DNA of 64,000 nucleotides. Origin: Pseudomonas sp. GTDB taxonomy: Bacteria > Pseudomonadota > Gammaproteobacteria > Pseudomonadales > Pseudomonadaceae. Numbering within the stretch: position 1 is the first letter of the stretch; the number at the start of each line of letters is the position of its first letter. The DNA lies in NCBI RefSeq assembly GCF_030150285.1, contig NZ_JASLGE010000054.1:1-64000 (forward strand). Direction: 5' to 3'. The notes under the pieces were generated by a model. It did no database searches, was not told where the DNA came from, and worked only from the letters and a program-made list of their open reading frames with translations. The translations under genes were made by a program, and so were the position numbers. Positions 7,984 to 16,527 of the stretch are shown here, piece after piece.

Positions 7984-8178
7984 TCAGTCAACCACTAGGT
8001 CAAGCATGTGCATGACCTCTTGCTCGCTCACCAATCCCTTGCTGACCAGGTGCTGGGCCATGAGTGAGACCAGTTTGGCGGCGCGATGACTTTCGAGCTG
8101 CTTGAGTTCGGTCAAGGTGTTGTACACCTTGCTGGAGATACACAAGCCGGGCAGGTGGTGGGGGTTTTGGGTTGGCAT
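7984..8178 (-). CDS. Small helical protein of unknown function
   Basis: A 64-residue protein, MPTQNPHHLPGLCISSKVYN at its start, then a helical region rich in Leu, Glu and Lys ending SEQEVMHMLDLVVD. AGGA lies eight or nine bases before the ATG at 8178. The same frame is open far upstream, but that part is only the shadow of the neighbouring Pro/Tyr-rich gene. I do not recognise the family beyond a conserved Pseudomonas hypothetical. Confidence 0.6.
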   Translation of the reverse strand: MPTQNPHHLPGLCISSKVYNTLTELKQLESHRAAKLVSLMAQHLVSKGLVSEQEVMHMLDLVVD

Positions 8179-8263
8179 TCGAGTCGTCCTTATTTTTATA
8201 AAAGTTGATGTTAAACCCGCCAAACGGCAACTGTACAAGCCTGCCGCTCGGTTTATCGGTTGA

Positions 8264-8611
8264 TTACCAGCGCGGTGGGCCGTAATAGCCCCGTGGCGGG
8301 CCGTAGTACAGCGGTTGCGGCCGACCATAGTAAGCGGGCGCATACACCGGTTGCGGTGGCGGCACGTAGACGGGTTGCGGCTGGTAATACACGGGCGGTG
8401 CCTGGACATACACCGGTTGTGGCTGCACATACACCGGTTGCTGGACGTATACCGGCCGGCGTTCATGACCTGCAATGACCGAACCGACGACCGCGGCACC
8501 CACCACGGCACCGAACAACGCCGGGCCGGCACCCCAGCCGCCATGGGCGGACGCCTGGCCTGCCATTGCCAGAGTACCTATCAGCAAAGCAATCTTGGGG
8601 AGGCTACGCAT
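8264..8611 (-). CDS. Exported Pro/Tyr/Val-repeat protein
   Basis: A 115-residue protein with a signal peptide (residues 1-22, cleavage after ASA). A glycine-rich hydrophobic stretch, FGAVVGAAVVGSVIAG, follows, then a low-complexity tail built on repeats of PVYVQ, PVYVP and YYGPP. The tail makes it likely to be surface-associated or periplasmic. Similar short exported proteins are common in pseudomonads, but I know of no function. The DNA repeats encoding the tail are coding, not a CRISPR array. Confidence 0.75.
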   Translation of the reverse strand: MRSLPKIALLIGTLAMAGQASAHGGWGAGPALFGAVVGAAVVGSVIAGHERRPVYVQQPVYVQPQPVYVQAPPVYYQPQPVYVPPPQPVYAPAYYGRPQPLYYGPPRGYYGPPRW

Positions 8612-8843
8612 TCTATGAAATCCTCGACTGTTAGCCCCGTCACGTGTGGCCAGAGGTCACAAATCGTCGCAGGGATAACATTCAGACCGCACTTTTTGAA
8701 AAACTGCGAGGCCTGTTGGTAAATGTTGTGTAAGGTCTCTCAGGGGCTGACACGATTCAGCTTGGCCCGTGGAACTATGATCTAACACTATTCCCTACAC
8801 GGCTCTAGCCGTTTATCTGAACGCCGTGAGCAAGGAGATGAGC

Positions 8844-9662
8844 ATGCAAATGAACCCGGATAAAGACACCCGGTTGTGCATATCGCTGTCTGGCAGGCCC
8901 GGGAATTTCGGACTGCGTTTTCATAATCATCTATACGAACAACTGGGCCTGAACTTTTACTACAAAGCGTTCAGCAGCCACGACCTGGAAGGCGCTGTAC
9001 GCGGGATCCGGGCGCTGGGCATTCGTGGCTGTGGCGTGTCGATGCCTTTCAAGGAGGCGTGTATCGCGCTGGTAGACGAACTGGATGCGTCGGCCAAGGC
9101 CATCGATTCGATCAATACCATTGTCAATACCGATGGGCATCTCAAGGCCTACAACACGGACTACATGGCTATCGAGCAGTTGCTGATCAGCCATAACGTG
9201 GCCAAAGGCACTACGTTTGCGCTGCGCGGCAGCGGCGGTATGGCCAAGGCTGTCGCGTCGGCGTTGCGTGACGGTGGCTACCGCAATGGCCTGATAGTGG
9301 CTCGTAATCAGGCAGCCGGCTCGGCATTGGCGAACAACCTGGGCTATGACTGGCAGCCGGAGTTGGGTGAGCATCGACCGCAGATGCTGATTAACGTGAC
9401 GCCCGTTGGTATGGCCGGTGGGACAGAGGCAGATCACCTGGCCTTTGAGGAAGACGCGATTGATCGCTCGGACATTCTCTTTGATGTGGTGGCCATTCCC
9501 TCTGAAACACCGCTGATCATGCGCGGCCGGGCTCAGGGCAAGCAGGTCATTACCGGGCTGGAAGTTATCGCCTTGCAGGCGGTCGAGCAGTTTGCGCTGT
9601 ACACCGGTGTGCGTCCTACGCCGCAACAGTTTCAGGCGGCTGTGGCTTTTGCCCGCAATTGA
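8844..9662 (+). CDS. Shikimate dehydrogenase-like enzyme, SdhL class
   Basis: A 272-residue two-domain enzyme. The N-terminal substrate domain starts RLCISLSGRPGNFGLRFHN rather than the classical AroE GNPIxHSxSP. It contains GVSMPFKEACI with the catalytic Lys, and INTIVN. The Rossmann domain has LRGSGGMAKAV, and the C-terminal part has GLEVIALQAVEQF. This pattern matches the SdhL class typified by Haemophilus HI0607, which is distinct from AroE and YdiB. I chose the ATG at 8844, six bases after AAGGAG. Its physiological substrate is unclear; housekeeping aroE is expected elsewhere. Confidence 0.82.
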   Translation: MQMNPDKDTRLCISLSGRPGNFGLRFHNHLYEQLGLNFYYKAFSSHDLEGAVRGIRALGIRGCGVSMPFKEACIALVDELDASAKAIDSINTIVNTDGHLKAYNTDYMAIEQLLISHNVAKGTTFALRGSGGMAKAVASALRDGGYRNGLIVARNQAAGSALANNLGYDWQPELGEHRPQMLINVTPVGMAGGTEADHLAFEEDAIDRSDILFDVVAIPSETPLIMRGRAQGKQVITGLEVIALQAVEQFALYTGVRPTPQQFQAAVAFARN

Positions 9663-9665
9663 AAC

Positions 9666-9698
9666 GTAAAAGCGCAAGGCCGGGCATCGGCCTTGCGC
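9666..9698 (-). terminator. Terminator hairpin between sdhL-like gene and ldcA
   Basis: A perfect 10-bp stem GCGCAAGGCC (9672-9681)/GGCCTTGCGC (9689-9698) is followed on the minus strand by TTTTACG. It therefore suits the minus-strand LD-carboxypeptidase gene, and may also help terminate the plus-strand gene. Confidence 0.7.
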
Positions 9699-9712
9699 CG
9701 GGTTGACGAGGG

Positions 9713-10636
9713 TTAGACAAATGTCAGTTGGGCACCCTGTTCATCGACATGCAGACTGAGCGGCGCGCCCATGATCAGTGGCCGCATATCCGAGATGTGG
9801 CCATTGGGAAACCCGAAGACTTTCGGGAAGTCGTAATCAGCCAAGCGCTCTGCAATGATGGATTGTGCGGTCGCACTGTGGTCTGACGTGTCATTGCCAA
9901 TGTTTTTCATGCCGCCAATGACCAGGCCCTTGATTTTTTCAAAGGCCCCTGTTTGCTCAAGGCTTTTAATATAGCGATCAATTTTGTAGTAGGCGTTTTC
10001 ACCGATTTCTTCGAGAAACAGAATGGCGTCGTTGTAATTGAAATTATAGCGGGTGCCCGATAGCGCGGTGACCACTGTCATGTTCCCGCCTATTAATGTT
10101 CCGGTACAGGCTCCGTGTTGGTTAAGCGCGTTGGCACTCAATGAGTACGTCGGTTTGATACCCTTGAATACGTTAAATATATTTTGATAAGACTCGGCCG
10201 AAGGGTTAACGGTTCTGATGATGTTCTGCCCATGGATCGACTGAATACCGTGGCGGGCCAGCAGGCTTTGCAGGTACGTAATATCGGAATAGCCGATCAA
10301 CCACTTGGGGTTGTTGAGGAAACGACACAGGTCGACTTGCTCCAGCAATTGCGCGCTTCCATAGCCGCCGCGAGTCGCCCAGACGGCATCAATCGATTCA
10401 TCGTCCAATGCCCATTGCAAGTCGTTCAGACGTTGTTCAATGGTTCCAGCATAGTTGTAGTGGTGTTCGTATCGAGCTAATGCATGCTCACCATAAACAG
10501 GCGTATAGCCCTGTTCAATAATCATGGCATGGGTATGCGTTAACAGGTCGGAGCTGGAGACAGCGCCAGCCGGAGAGATAATGGCAATACGACTGCCAGG
10601 TTTGAGGCTTCTTGGGGGTTGTGAGCATGTAATCAT
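9713..10636 (-). CDS. LD-carboxypeptidase, peptidase family S66
   Basis: A 307-residue serine peptidase of the LdcA/MccF family. LdcA removes the terminal D-Ala from murein tetrapeptides during recycling, while MccF members inactivate microcin C-type peptides. Visible are GSRIAIISPAG at the N-terminus, WATRGGYG, the nucleophile Ser in GYSDITYL, the acidic region LFLEEIGENAYYKIDR and the catalytic His in FPNGHISDMRPL. I prefer the ATG at 10636 (AAGG eight bases upstream) to the GTG at 10645. Base composition here and in the next two genes is lower in GC than in the neighbours. Confidence 0.82.
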   Translation of the reverse strand: MITCSQPPRSLKPGSRIAIISPAGAVSSSDLLTHTHAMIIEQGYTPVYGEHALARYEHHYNYAGTIEQRLNDLQWALDDESIDAVWATRGGYGSAQLLEQVDLCRFLNNPKWLIGYSDITYLQSLLARHGIQSIHGQNIIRTVNPSAESYQNIFNVFKGIKPTYSLSANALNQHGACTGTLIGGNMTVVTALSGTRYNFNYNDAILFLEEIGENAYYKIDRYIKSLEQTGAFEKIKGLVIGGMKNIGNDTSDHSATAQSIIAERLADYDFPKVFGFPNGHISDMRPLIMGAPLSLHVDEQGAQLTFV

Positions 10637-10726
10637 GAGCGGCACCTTATTAGTGTTCTGGGTAATGAGTGAAGTGTGAAGGCTAGCCTCGGCCCAAGCT
10701 GTGAGTTGCAGTACGCGTTGTTTTAA

Positions 10727-10984
10727 GTGGGAAGGTATGTCGTTATCTTGCGTAGGGTATTTCCATTGTTGGAGCCGTTTTGGCTGTTCGGTCGAAATTT
10801 GATTCGATGGGCAGGACTCAAGTTACACGTGGACATTCTTTTCAGGTCGAAAGTGCTGTTCCAAGGCGCTTTTTATCAGGAGTATCAGCCGCGCTTGATC
10901 GCTGAGCTGATTCGGCTCACGCCGTTGAGGACGATTAAACAAACCGTTTTTATTTCTGTATTAGCGCAAAAGGATGCGACATGA
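10727..10984 (+). CDS. Doubtful small ORF upstream of the metallopeptidase
   Basis: An 85-residue frame from a GTG at 10727 ends in a 4-bp ATGA overlap with the metallopeptidase gene. The overlap suggests translational coupling, but I see no Shine-Dalgarno sequence before the GTG and no recognisable domain. The composition is basic and aromatic (RRVFPLLEPFWLFGRNLIRW). It may be a real coupled leader gene, a decayed remnant or chance. Confidence 0.3.
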   Translation: MGRYVVILRRVFPLLEPFWLFGRNLIRWAGLKLHVDILFRSKVLFQGAFYQEYQPRLIAELIRLTPLRTIKQTVFISVLAQKDAT

Positions 10985-11853
10985 TATTTACAACCATCAC
11001 CACTGCCCAGGCCATGCAAAATATGTTGGCGTTTGTCCAGTCTTCTGATTCGGAGAAAATAAAGTACGTGAAGGCGCGTTACAGTCGCCTGCAAGAAAGT
11101 GATATCGGTGAGTTGTCGGATGTCGAAATCCTTGCGGCACTCAAACCTAATGAAGAGCGCATGATGCTGTTTGTTAATCAATATGAGCGGGTGAAAGATG
11201 GCGTCACGCCGGGCCTGGTACTTGATGCTTCGTTGTTGAGTGAGTGGAGTCACTTTGTCAATAGCGCAGTGGTATCAGCGCTGGAGACGATTGTTAATAC
11301 CTTGGGAAGTGTCGAGACAAGCGGTTCCCTGTTGATCGAGGGTGTGATCGACAGGCTGTTTAATGACCGTGAATACCTGAGAGCAAGGCTTTCTCGCATG
11401 CGCTCATTGATTGGCGATGCGCAGTTGCAATCTGAAATTATCCATACCGATCGCCCTACATTTGAACTTGTTTATAAGCCCGTGACGGCGCCTAATAGTC
11501 AATCGGACAACAACTTTGGTATGGCATTTATTGAGTGGATGGGGGTTGAACCCTGCATGCTGATCAATCACCGCTGCCTTGAGAATAATGCCCTATACAC
11601 GCCGGGCGTCTCAGGCTTTGGCAATGAATATTGCTTCTACATAATGCTGCATGAGTTGGTGCATCTACTCCTGGGGGCAAATGATGAGACCTACAGCCCT
11701 TCACCCAATGACGATATCAGTAAGGTGAGTGTTTACGTTATCGATAACCTTAAACCTCACGAAGTCGACAATGTTGACAACTATTGCGCGCTGATTTTCA
11801 TCGTGCTGTCTCTTATGCATGATGAAGGTCACCTGGACTTGACGCTCTTCTAA
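10981..11853 (+). CDS. Putative aspzincin-like (M35-type) zinc metallopeptidase
   Basis: A 290-residue protein I do not recognise as a named gene. Its C-terminal third contains HELVHLLLGANDETYS. The HExxH gives two zinc ligands and the catalytic Glu, and GANDETYS resembles the aspzincin third-ligand motif GTxDxxYG with Asp as ligand. The first 150 residues are helical and lack a signal peptide, so the protein is cytoplasmic or exported by a specialised route. AAGGA lies seven bases before the ATG. It is next to the divergent S66 peptidase gene, in a relatively AT-rich patch suggesting acquisition. Function unknown. Confidence 0.62.
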   Translation: MIFTTITTAQAMQNMLAFVQSSDSEKIKYVKARYSRLQESDIGELSDVEILAALKPNEERMMLFVNQYERVKDGVTPGLVLDASLLSEWSHFVNSAVVSALETIVNTLGSVETSGSLLIEGVIDRLFNDREYLRARLSRMRSLIGDAQLQSEIIHTDRPTFELVYKPVTAPNSQSDNNFGMAFIEWMGVEPCMLINHRCLENNALYTPGVSGFGNEYCFYIMLHELVHLLLGANDETYSPSPNDDISKVSVYVIDNLKPHEVDNVDNYCALIFIVLSLMHDEGHLDLTLF

Positions 11854-11872
11854 TCAAACACTTCCCGGTGCG

Positions 11873-11910
11873 TTGTGAACCTGCCGCTTTAGAGGGGGTA
11901 CGGTTCACAA
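11873..11910. terminator. Inverted repeat between convergent genes
   Basis: TTGTGAACC (11873-11881) pairs with GGTTCACAA (11902-11910) around a 20-base loop, 20 bases past the metallopeptidase stop. It probably acts as a transcription barrier between the convergent metallopeptidase and yceH genes, although there is no clear T-run. Confidence 0.4.
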
Positions 11911-11961
11911 TGCAAAGGGAAGGGGCGTAGGCATTGTTTACTGACGGCGTGTGAGTCGTCG

Positions 11962-12633
11962 TTATTCCAATTCGCTCAGGCGCGCTTCCAGCGCTGCGAT
12001 CCTGGCTTCAAGGGCATCAATACGCTCCAGAGAAACAGGGGGGATGCCGCTGCGCTCCGCCGGTTGCTGGCGGGCGGTGAGAATCGCTTCGATGTCGGCC
12101 GGATCTCCCAGGGTATGCATATAACGGTCTTCGCGCTGCCCTGACTGACGCGGCAGCAGCACGGCCAGATCCCGCGCAATCAGCCGCTCAAGTTGATGTT
12201 GCACTTGATCGGTGTCTTCAAAGTCATGCATGCGCCCGCTACGGGTCAGCAGTTCGTTGAGGGTGTGCGGGCCGCGTAAAAACAGCAAGCCCATCAGCAC
12301 CACTTGCGCAGGCACCAGTTCCAGCGCTTTGTCGACCTTGTGCTCCCAGCGGTCGGCACGGCTGCCCATTACCAGGCGGGTAAAACCGCGCCCTTCCAAT
12401 GCGCGCAGGCTTTGCCCAACCTGGCCTTGGGTCAGGTTCATTACGGGCTCGCGGCTGGTTTTCTGATTGCAGGCCAGTACCAGCGCGTTAAGGGTCAGCG
12501 GGTAGGTGTCCGGGTGGGTGGCCTGTTTTTCTATCAGCGACCCGAGAATGCGCACTTCGATGCCAGTGAGGCGGGCAGCGGTGGAGGCGTCATTGGGGGT
12601 GTGTTCCGGGGAATGATGAACGGGGACTTCCAT
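11962..12633 (-). CDS. yceH: YceH family protein (UPF0502/DUF480)
   Basis: A 223-residue protein with two winged-helix-like repeats: EVRILGSLIEKQATHPDTYP and LTLNALVLACNQKTSREPVM are the family hallmark. The second unit begins RGPHTLNELLTRSGRMH. The C-terminus is a short coiled coil (ALEARIAALEARLSELE). Function is not established. I chose the ATG at 12633, which has GGAGAAG five bases upstream. Confidence 0.9.
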   Translation of the reverse strand: MEVPVHHSPEHTPNDASTAARLTGIEVRILGSLIEKQATHPDTYPLTLNALVLACNQKTSREPVMNLTQGQVGQSLRALEGRGFTRLVMGSRADRWEHKVDKALELVPAQVVLMGLLFLRGPHTLNELLTRSGRMHDFEDTDQVQHQLERLIARDLAVLLPRQSGQREDRYMHTLGDPADIEAILTARQQPAERSGIPPVSLERIDALEARIAALEARLSELE

Positions 12634-12714
12634 TTTCTTCTCCATGATCAGCAACTGTTACCAGTGCCTAGTGTGGAGGCTTTTTCGCATCAGGGCGACT
12701 GTCTTGAGGGGGGA

Positions 12715-12738
12715 CCTCCCGCCGGTGTCGGCGGGAGG
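12715..12738 (-). terminator. Hairpin after nicT, likely end of the nicCDEFT transcript
   Basis: A perfect 9-bp stem CCTCCCGCC (12715-12723)/GGCGGGAGG (12730-12738) with a six-base loop lies eight bases past the nicT stop. The following bases on the minus strand are TCCCCCC rather than a pure T-run, so it may be a weak or rho-assisted terminator. Confidence 0.55.
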
Positions 12739-12745
12739 CACGCGG

Positions 12746-14062
12746 TCAGCGGTTGACCAGTTTGGCGGGCAGGGCAATCACCAGGAAGCTGCTGAGGATC
12801 AGGCAGCCAGCGAAGAACCACAGGGCGCTGGTGCCGCTGCCGGTGACGTCAATGGCGATGCCCATCATCGAGTTGCTCACCAGGCCGGCGATGTTGGCCA
12901 GCGAGCACGCCAGGGCGAACCCGGTTGCGGCGGCACGGCCCTTGAGGAAGGTGGCCGGCAGGCTGAAGAACACCGGCACAGCGCCAATGATGGCCGCCGA
13001 GGCAATGGCGAACAGCAGCACCGTGGCGAATACGTTATGGGTGTAAAAGGTCGTCGCGGCCATGGCGGCAGCACCGACAAAAAACGGCACGATAATGTGC
13101 CAGCGGCGCTCACGGTGACGGTCCGAACTGGCACCGATCATCAGCATGCCCAGCAGGGCAGCAGCACTGGGCAGTGCGGTCAGTACGCCGATGTGGAAGT
13201 TGTCGGAGACCCCCGCGTTGCGAATGAACGTCGGCATCCAGAACGCCATCGCATACGCACTGAGCAGGATTGAAAAGTCGATCCCGCCCAGCATCCACAC
13301 TTTCAGGTTGAAAAAACCGTCACGAAAGCTGTGCTTGCTGTGTGTGCCGTCGGTGTCGTCTTTACGCAGTTCGCTGTCGAGCAGTGCTTTTTCGTCATCA
13401 TTGAGCCACTTGGCGCTGTGATGATCGTTGGGCAATGCCCAGAACGTCAGGACCCCCAGGATGACGGTGGGAATGGCTTCGATGATAAACAGCCATTGCC
13501 AGCCGCGCAGGCCCGCGGTGTTGTCAAAAGCCCCCATGATCCAGCCTGACAGAGGCCCGCCGATGACGCTGGACAGCGGCATGCCAATCATGAACAGCGC
13601 AATGATGCGCCCGCGTCGGTGGGTGGGAAACCAGGTGGTCAGGTAGTACAGCACGCCTGGCAAAAAGCCCGCTTCGGCGGCGCCCAGCAGGAAGCGCACG
13701 ATATAAAACTGGGTGGGGGTAGTGACCAGCATGGTGCAGCCCGACAGGATGCCCCAGGTGATCATGATCCGGGCAATCCACATTCTCGCGCCGACTTTTT
13801 CCAGGGCCAGGTTGCTTGGCACCTCAAACAGGATATAGCCGACAAAGAACAGGCCCGCGCCCAGACCGAACGCGGTTTCGCTAAATTGCAGATCGCCGAG
13901 CATTTGCAGCTTGGCGAAGCCGATGTTGATCCGGTCCAGGTAGGACGCCAGATAACAGAAGCACAAGAAGGGAATAAGCTTCCAGGTGATTTTGCGATAC
14001 AGCGCCGGGATCGGATCGGCGACGGCGGTCGCAACGGGTGTTCCAGCATTTGCAGAGGGCAT
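12746..14062 (-). CDS. nicT: Nicotinate transporter NicT, MFS family
   Basis: A 438-residue major facilitator of the anion:cation symporter (ACS) family with twelve membrane helices. The MFS signatures include SYLDRINIGFAKLQM in helix 1 and GAAEAGFLPGVLYYLTTWFP in the fourth to fifth segment. In P. putida the equivalent protein imports nicotinate. The ATG at 14062 has AGGAG six bases upstream; the longer frame to 14140 is not supported. It is the last gene of the nicC-D-E-F-T operon. The porin gene nicP that follows in P. putida is absent. Confidence 0.9.
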   Translation of the reverse strand: MPSANAGTPVATAVADPIPALYRKITWKLIPFLCFCYLASYLDRINIGFAKLQMLGDLQFSETAFGLGAGLFFVGYILFEVPSNLALEKVGARMWIARIMITWGILSGCTMLVTTPTQFYIVRFLLGAAEAGFLPGVLYYLTTWFPTHRRGRIIALFMIGMPLSSVIGGPLSGWIMGAFDNTAGLRGWQWLFIIEAIPTVILGVLTFWALPNDHHSAKWLNDDEKALLDSELRKDDTDGTHSKHSFRDGFFNLKVWMLGGIDFSILLSAYAMAFWMPTFIRNAGVSDNFHIGVLTALPSAAALLGMLMIGASSDRHRERRWHIIVPFFVGAAAMAATTFYTHNVFATVLLFAIASAAIIGAVPVFFSLPATFLKGRAAATGFALACSLANIAGLVSNSMMGIAIDVTGSGTSALWFFAGCLILSSFLVIALPAKLVNR

Positions 14063-14220
14063 GTGTGTCTCCTGGCGGGACTTTATGGTTGTTGTGTAGC
14101 CGCGATCAGTGCTTTGGCAGGCTCGTACAGCGGCTTCCAAAGGCAGTGTCAGAAGACTGGGCAGGCCTTGTTCAGGCCCTTGCTCAGTAGTGGCGACCAG
14201 TGCTCTACGGCCTGGTTCTA

Positions 14221-14242
14221 CGGCAGCTATCCCTGGCTGCCG
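14221..14242 (-). other. Intercistronic hairpin between nicF and nicT
   Basis: CGGCAGC (14221-14227) pairs with GCTGCCG (14236-14242) in the 207-base gap between nicF and nicT. No gene is visible in the gap. The hairpin could be an mRNA processing or stability element separating catabolic and transport genes. Confidence 0.4.
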
Positions 14243-14269
14243 GTGTACGTGAACGGTGACGGTGGTGGT

Positions 14270-14914
14270 TTAAGCGCGTGCGGCCTGTCGAAAGTGTTGC
14301 AGCGCTTGCTGCTTGCTGACGACGTCGCCGTATTTGCTGTCAATGTCGAACAGGTTGGCCTCATGCGGTGCGCGGTGACGGTCCCCGACACATTCGCGGA
14401 CAACGATGGTGCGAAACCCGTGTTGCACCGCATCCACCGCAGTGGCGCGAATACAGCCGCTGGTAGAACAGCCGGCCAGCACCACGGTATCGATGCCTTG
14501 GGCATGCAACAGTGACGCCAGGCTGGTGCCGAAAAACGAACTGGCGTACTGCTTGCTGATCACTACTTCGCTGGGGAGCGGTTGCACGGGTTCGCAGAAG
14601 GCGGCCAGGGGGTTGCCCTCAACCATATCTTTCATCACGGGCGCCTTTTTAACCCAAATGCCCCCGTCTGCGAAGTGCTCCGGGTGGTAGCGGATGTTGG
14701 TGTGTACGACCGGGATGCCGTGCTCGCGTGCGCACTGCAGCAATTCGACGGTTTCAGCCACGGCACTGACCACATCAGGGGCAAACAGCGGCGCGCCTTC
14801 GCGGGTGTAACCCTGCATGAAATCGATCATCAGGAGTGCAGGTTTTTGACCGAAACCAATGCGCTGGCCCCAAACACCCTGGTAGTTGGCGTCGACACTT
14901 TGTTCATGGCTCAT
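14270..14914 (-). CDS. nicF: Maleamate amidohydrolase NicF
   Basis: A 214-residue isochorismatase-fold hydrolase that converts maleamate to maleate and ammonia in nicotinate breakdown. The catalytic triad is in place: Asp31 in LLMIDFMQGY, Lys121 in VVISKQYASSFFGT and Cys154 in VLAGCSTSGCIRATAVDA. The metal-binding or cis-peptide region is also present. It is transcribed with nicE (12 bases between them) and nicD/nicC upstream. The family is broad, but the nic context makes the assignment firm. Confidence 0.92.
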   Translation of the reverse strand: MSHEQSVDANYQGVWGQRIGFGQKPALLMIDFMQGYTREGAPLFAPDVVSAVAETVELLQCAREHGIPVVHTNIRYHPEHFADGGIWVKKAPVMKDMVEGNPLAAFCEPVQPLPSEVVISKQYASSFFGTSLASLLHAQGIDTVVLAGCSTSGCIRATAVDAVQHGFRTIVVRECVGDRHRAPHEANLFDIDSKYGDVVSKQQALQHFRQAARA

Positions 14915-14926
14915 GACTCGCTCCTT

Positions 14927-15682
14927 TTATTGATACGCGCCGGACAGCAGGGCACCCGCGCCTGGAACAATCGGCTCCAGGTTCAAGGCTTTGAGCATGG
15001 CGTAGGTGGTGGCGATGGCAGCGGTCAACACCGGTTTTCCGGTCTGGGCTTCAACACAGGCGACCGCAGGCAGCGACTGCATTTGCACGCAGGCCGACAG
15101 CACGATCACGTCCACGCCTTCTAGGTTCATGCCGCTGACAATGCCCGGTAACAGGGCGGGGTCGTGTTGGGCCACGGCCAGGTTGTCGGGTATTTCCAGG
15201 GCGCGCCAGTCCACGACTTCAAAGCCTTCCTCGCGGATGTAATTCACCACCAGTTCGGTCAGCGGCTTCATATAGGGCGCGACGATGGCGATTTTTTTTG
15301 CGCCCATCACCTTAAGTGCGTCAATCAGGGCACCCGCACTGGTAATCACCGGGGCATTGCCGTCGTTTTCAGCTGTGGCGCGTGTCAGGCGCTGCTCGGA
15401 CTGGCGGTGGTAGCCAAGGCCCATGGCCATGATGGCGACCAGGCAGGCGTACCCCAACACGTCGACGCGGGCGTCGGACAGCTCGATCGCGCAGCGATCG
15501 GACTCACCGTCCATGGCGGCCAGCTCTTCTTTGCACACTTTTTTCATGCGCATGCGGCTGGAGTGAAAGGTAAAACGTTCCGGGCGGATCAGCTGGCGCG
15601 CGGTGAGCATCGCCGGGATCTCGGTCTCCATGGTGGTGTTGGAACTGGGCACAATCTGGCCGATACGGTAAGGCTTTAGCAC
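14927..15682 (-). CDS. nicE: Maleate isomerase NicE
   Basis: A 251-residue Asp/Glu-racemase-superfamily enzyme that turns maleate into fumarate, the last step feeding the TCA cycle. Two conserved active-site cysteines are visible: Cys80 in GYACLVA and Cys198 in LSACVQMQSLPAV. The N-terminal IGQIVPSSNTTMETEIPAM is the substrate-carboxylate loop. Length is standard. It is separated from nicD by 29 bases and lies in the same operon. Confidence 0.93.
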   Translation of the reverse strand: MLKPYRIGQIVPSSNTTMETEIPAMLTARQLIRPERFTFHSSRMRMKKVCKEELAAMDGESDRCAIELSDARVDVLGYACLVAIMAMGLGYHRQSEQRLTRATAENDGNAPVITSAGALIDALKVMGAKKIAIVAPYMKPLTELVVNYIREEGFEVVDWRALEIPDNLAVAQHDPALLPGIVSGMNLEGVDVIVLSACVQMQSLPAVACVEAQTGKPVLTAAIATTYAMLKALNLEPIVPGAGALLSGAYQ

Positions 15683-15711
15683 GGGGTGTCTCCTTGAGCG
15701 GTGCGCTGAAT

Positions 15712-16527
15712 TCAGGCCTGGGCGAGAACAAATTCGTTAAAGGTGCCGAGGAAACCATCAAGGTCGTCCCAAGGAATCATGTGCCCGGCGTTCTCGACGT
15801 GGGCGATGCGGATGCGCGGTTGCAGCGCCTGGATTTCGGCTTCGTCTTCGGCCTGAATCACCCCGCCGCGTCCGGCGACCATCAGCAGTGCCGGCGCGTT
15901 CAGGTGCGGCAGGTCCTGATGAAAGTCCACGTCGTGAAAGTCATTGAACGCGCGCACGATGGCCGGCTCGTGACAGGTGTGCAGCCATTCGGCACGCAGT
16001 TGCAATTGCTCTGGCGTCCAGCTGGGGCAGAACGCGCGCATGGCCTCGGCGTCCATGCCTATGACCGCCTGACGGATCGAGTCCACGTACCACGCCAGTT
16101 TGCTGGGGTAGTCGCGTCGTCCTGGCCCGGAGACCGGCGGATCGATCAGCACCAGGCTTTTCACCCCTTGTGGATGGCGAACCGCGCTGCGCACAGCAAA
16201 GCGCGCGCCCATGGAGTGCCCAGCCAGGTGGTAATCGGTCAGGCCCAGGGCGCTGGCGAAGGCGGCGATATCGTCTGCGCAGGCGTCAGTGCCGTAATCC
16301 AGGTGCGGCTCACTGCTCGACAGGCCGCGGCCACGCACATCCAGCACATAGGTGTCGAAATGTGTACCCAGGTGTTCGGCCACAAAGCCCCAGGTAATGG
16401 CCGGGCTGGTAATGCCGGGAATCAGCACGAGCACAGGTTTGGGGGCGCCGCCCTGGCCGCCGTAGCGCAAGTAATGCTGGCGTATGCCATTGGCGTGGAC
16501 GTTGGCACCGTACATAAACGTGCTCAT
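15712..16527 (-). CDS. nicD: N-formylmaleamate deformylase NicD
   Basis: A 271-residue alpha/beta hydrolase that removes formate from N-formylmaleamate, the ring-opening product. The nucleophile elbow GHSMG places Ser at residue 105. The acid lies after strand 6 in LVLIDPPVSG and the catalytic His in VENAGHMIPWDD. Its start overlaps the nicC stop by four bases, so translation is coupled. Confidence 0.92.
   Translation of the reverse strand: MSTFMYGANVHANGIRQHYLRYGGQGGAPKPVLVLIPGITSPAITWGFVAEHLGTHFDTYVLDVRGRGLSSSEPHLDYGTDACADDIAAFASALGLTDYHLAGHSMGARFAVRSAVRHPQGVKSLVLIDPPVSGPGRRDYPSKLAWYVDSIRQAVIGMDAEAMRAFCPSWTPEQLQLRAEWLHTCHEPAIVRAFNDFHDVDFHQDLPHLNAPALLMVAGRGGVIQAEDEAEIQALQPRIRIAHVENAGHMIPWDDLDGFLGTFNEFVLAQA

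Noticed and set aside
8280..8470. Short repeated units resembling a CRISPR array
   Set aside because: The repeats encode PVYVQ/PVYVP units of an exported protein in a proper frame with signal peptide; spacing is irregular and no cas genes are near.
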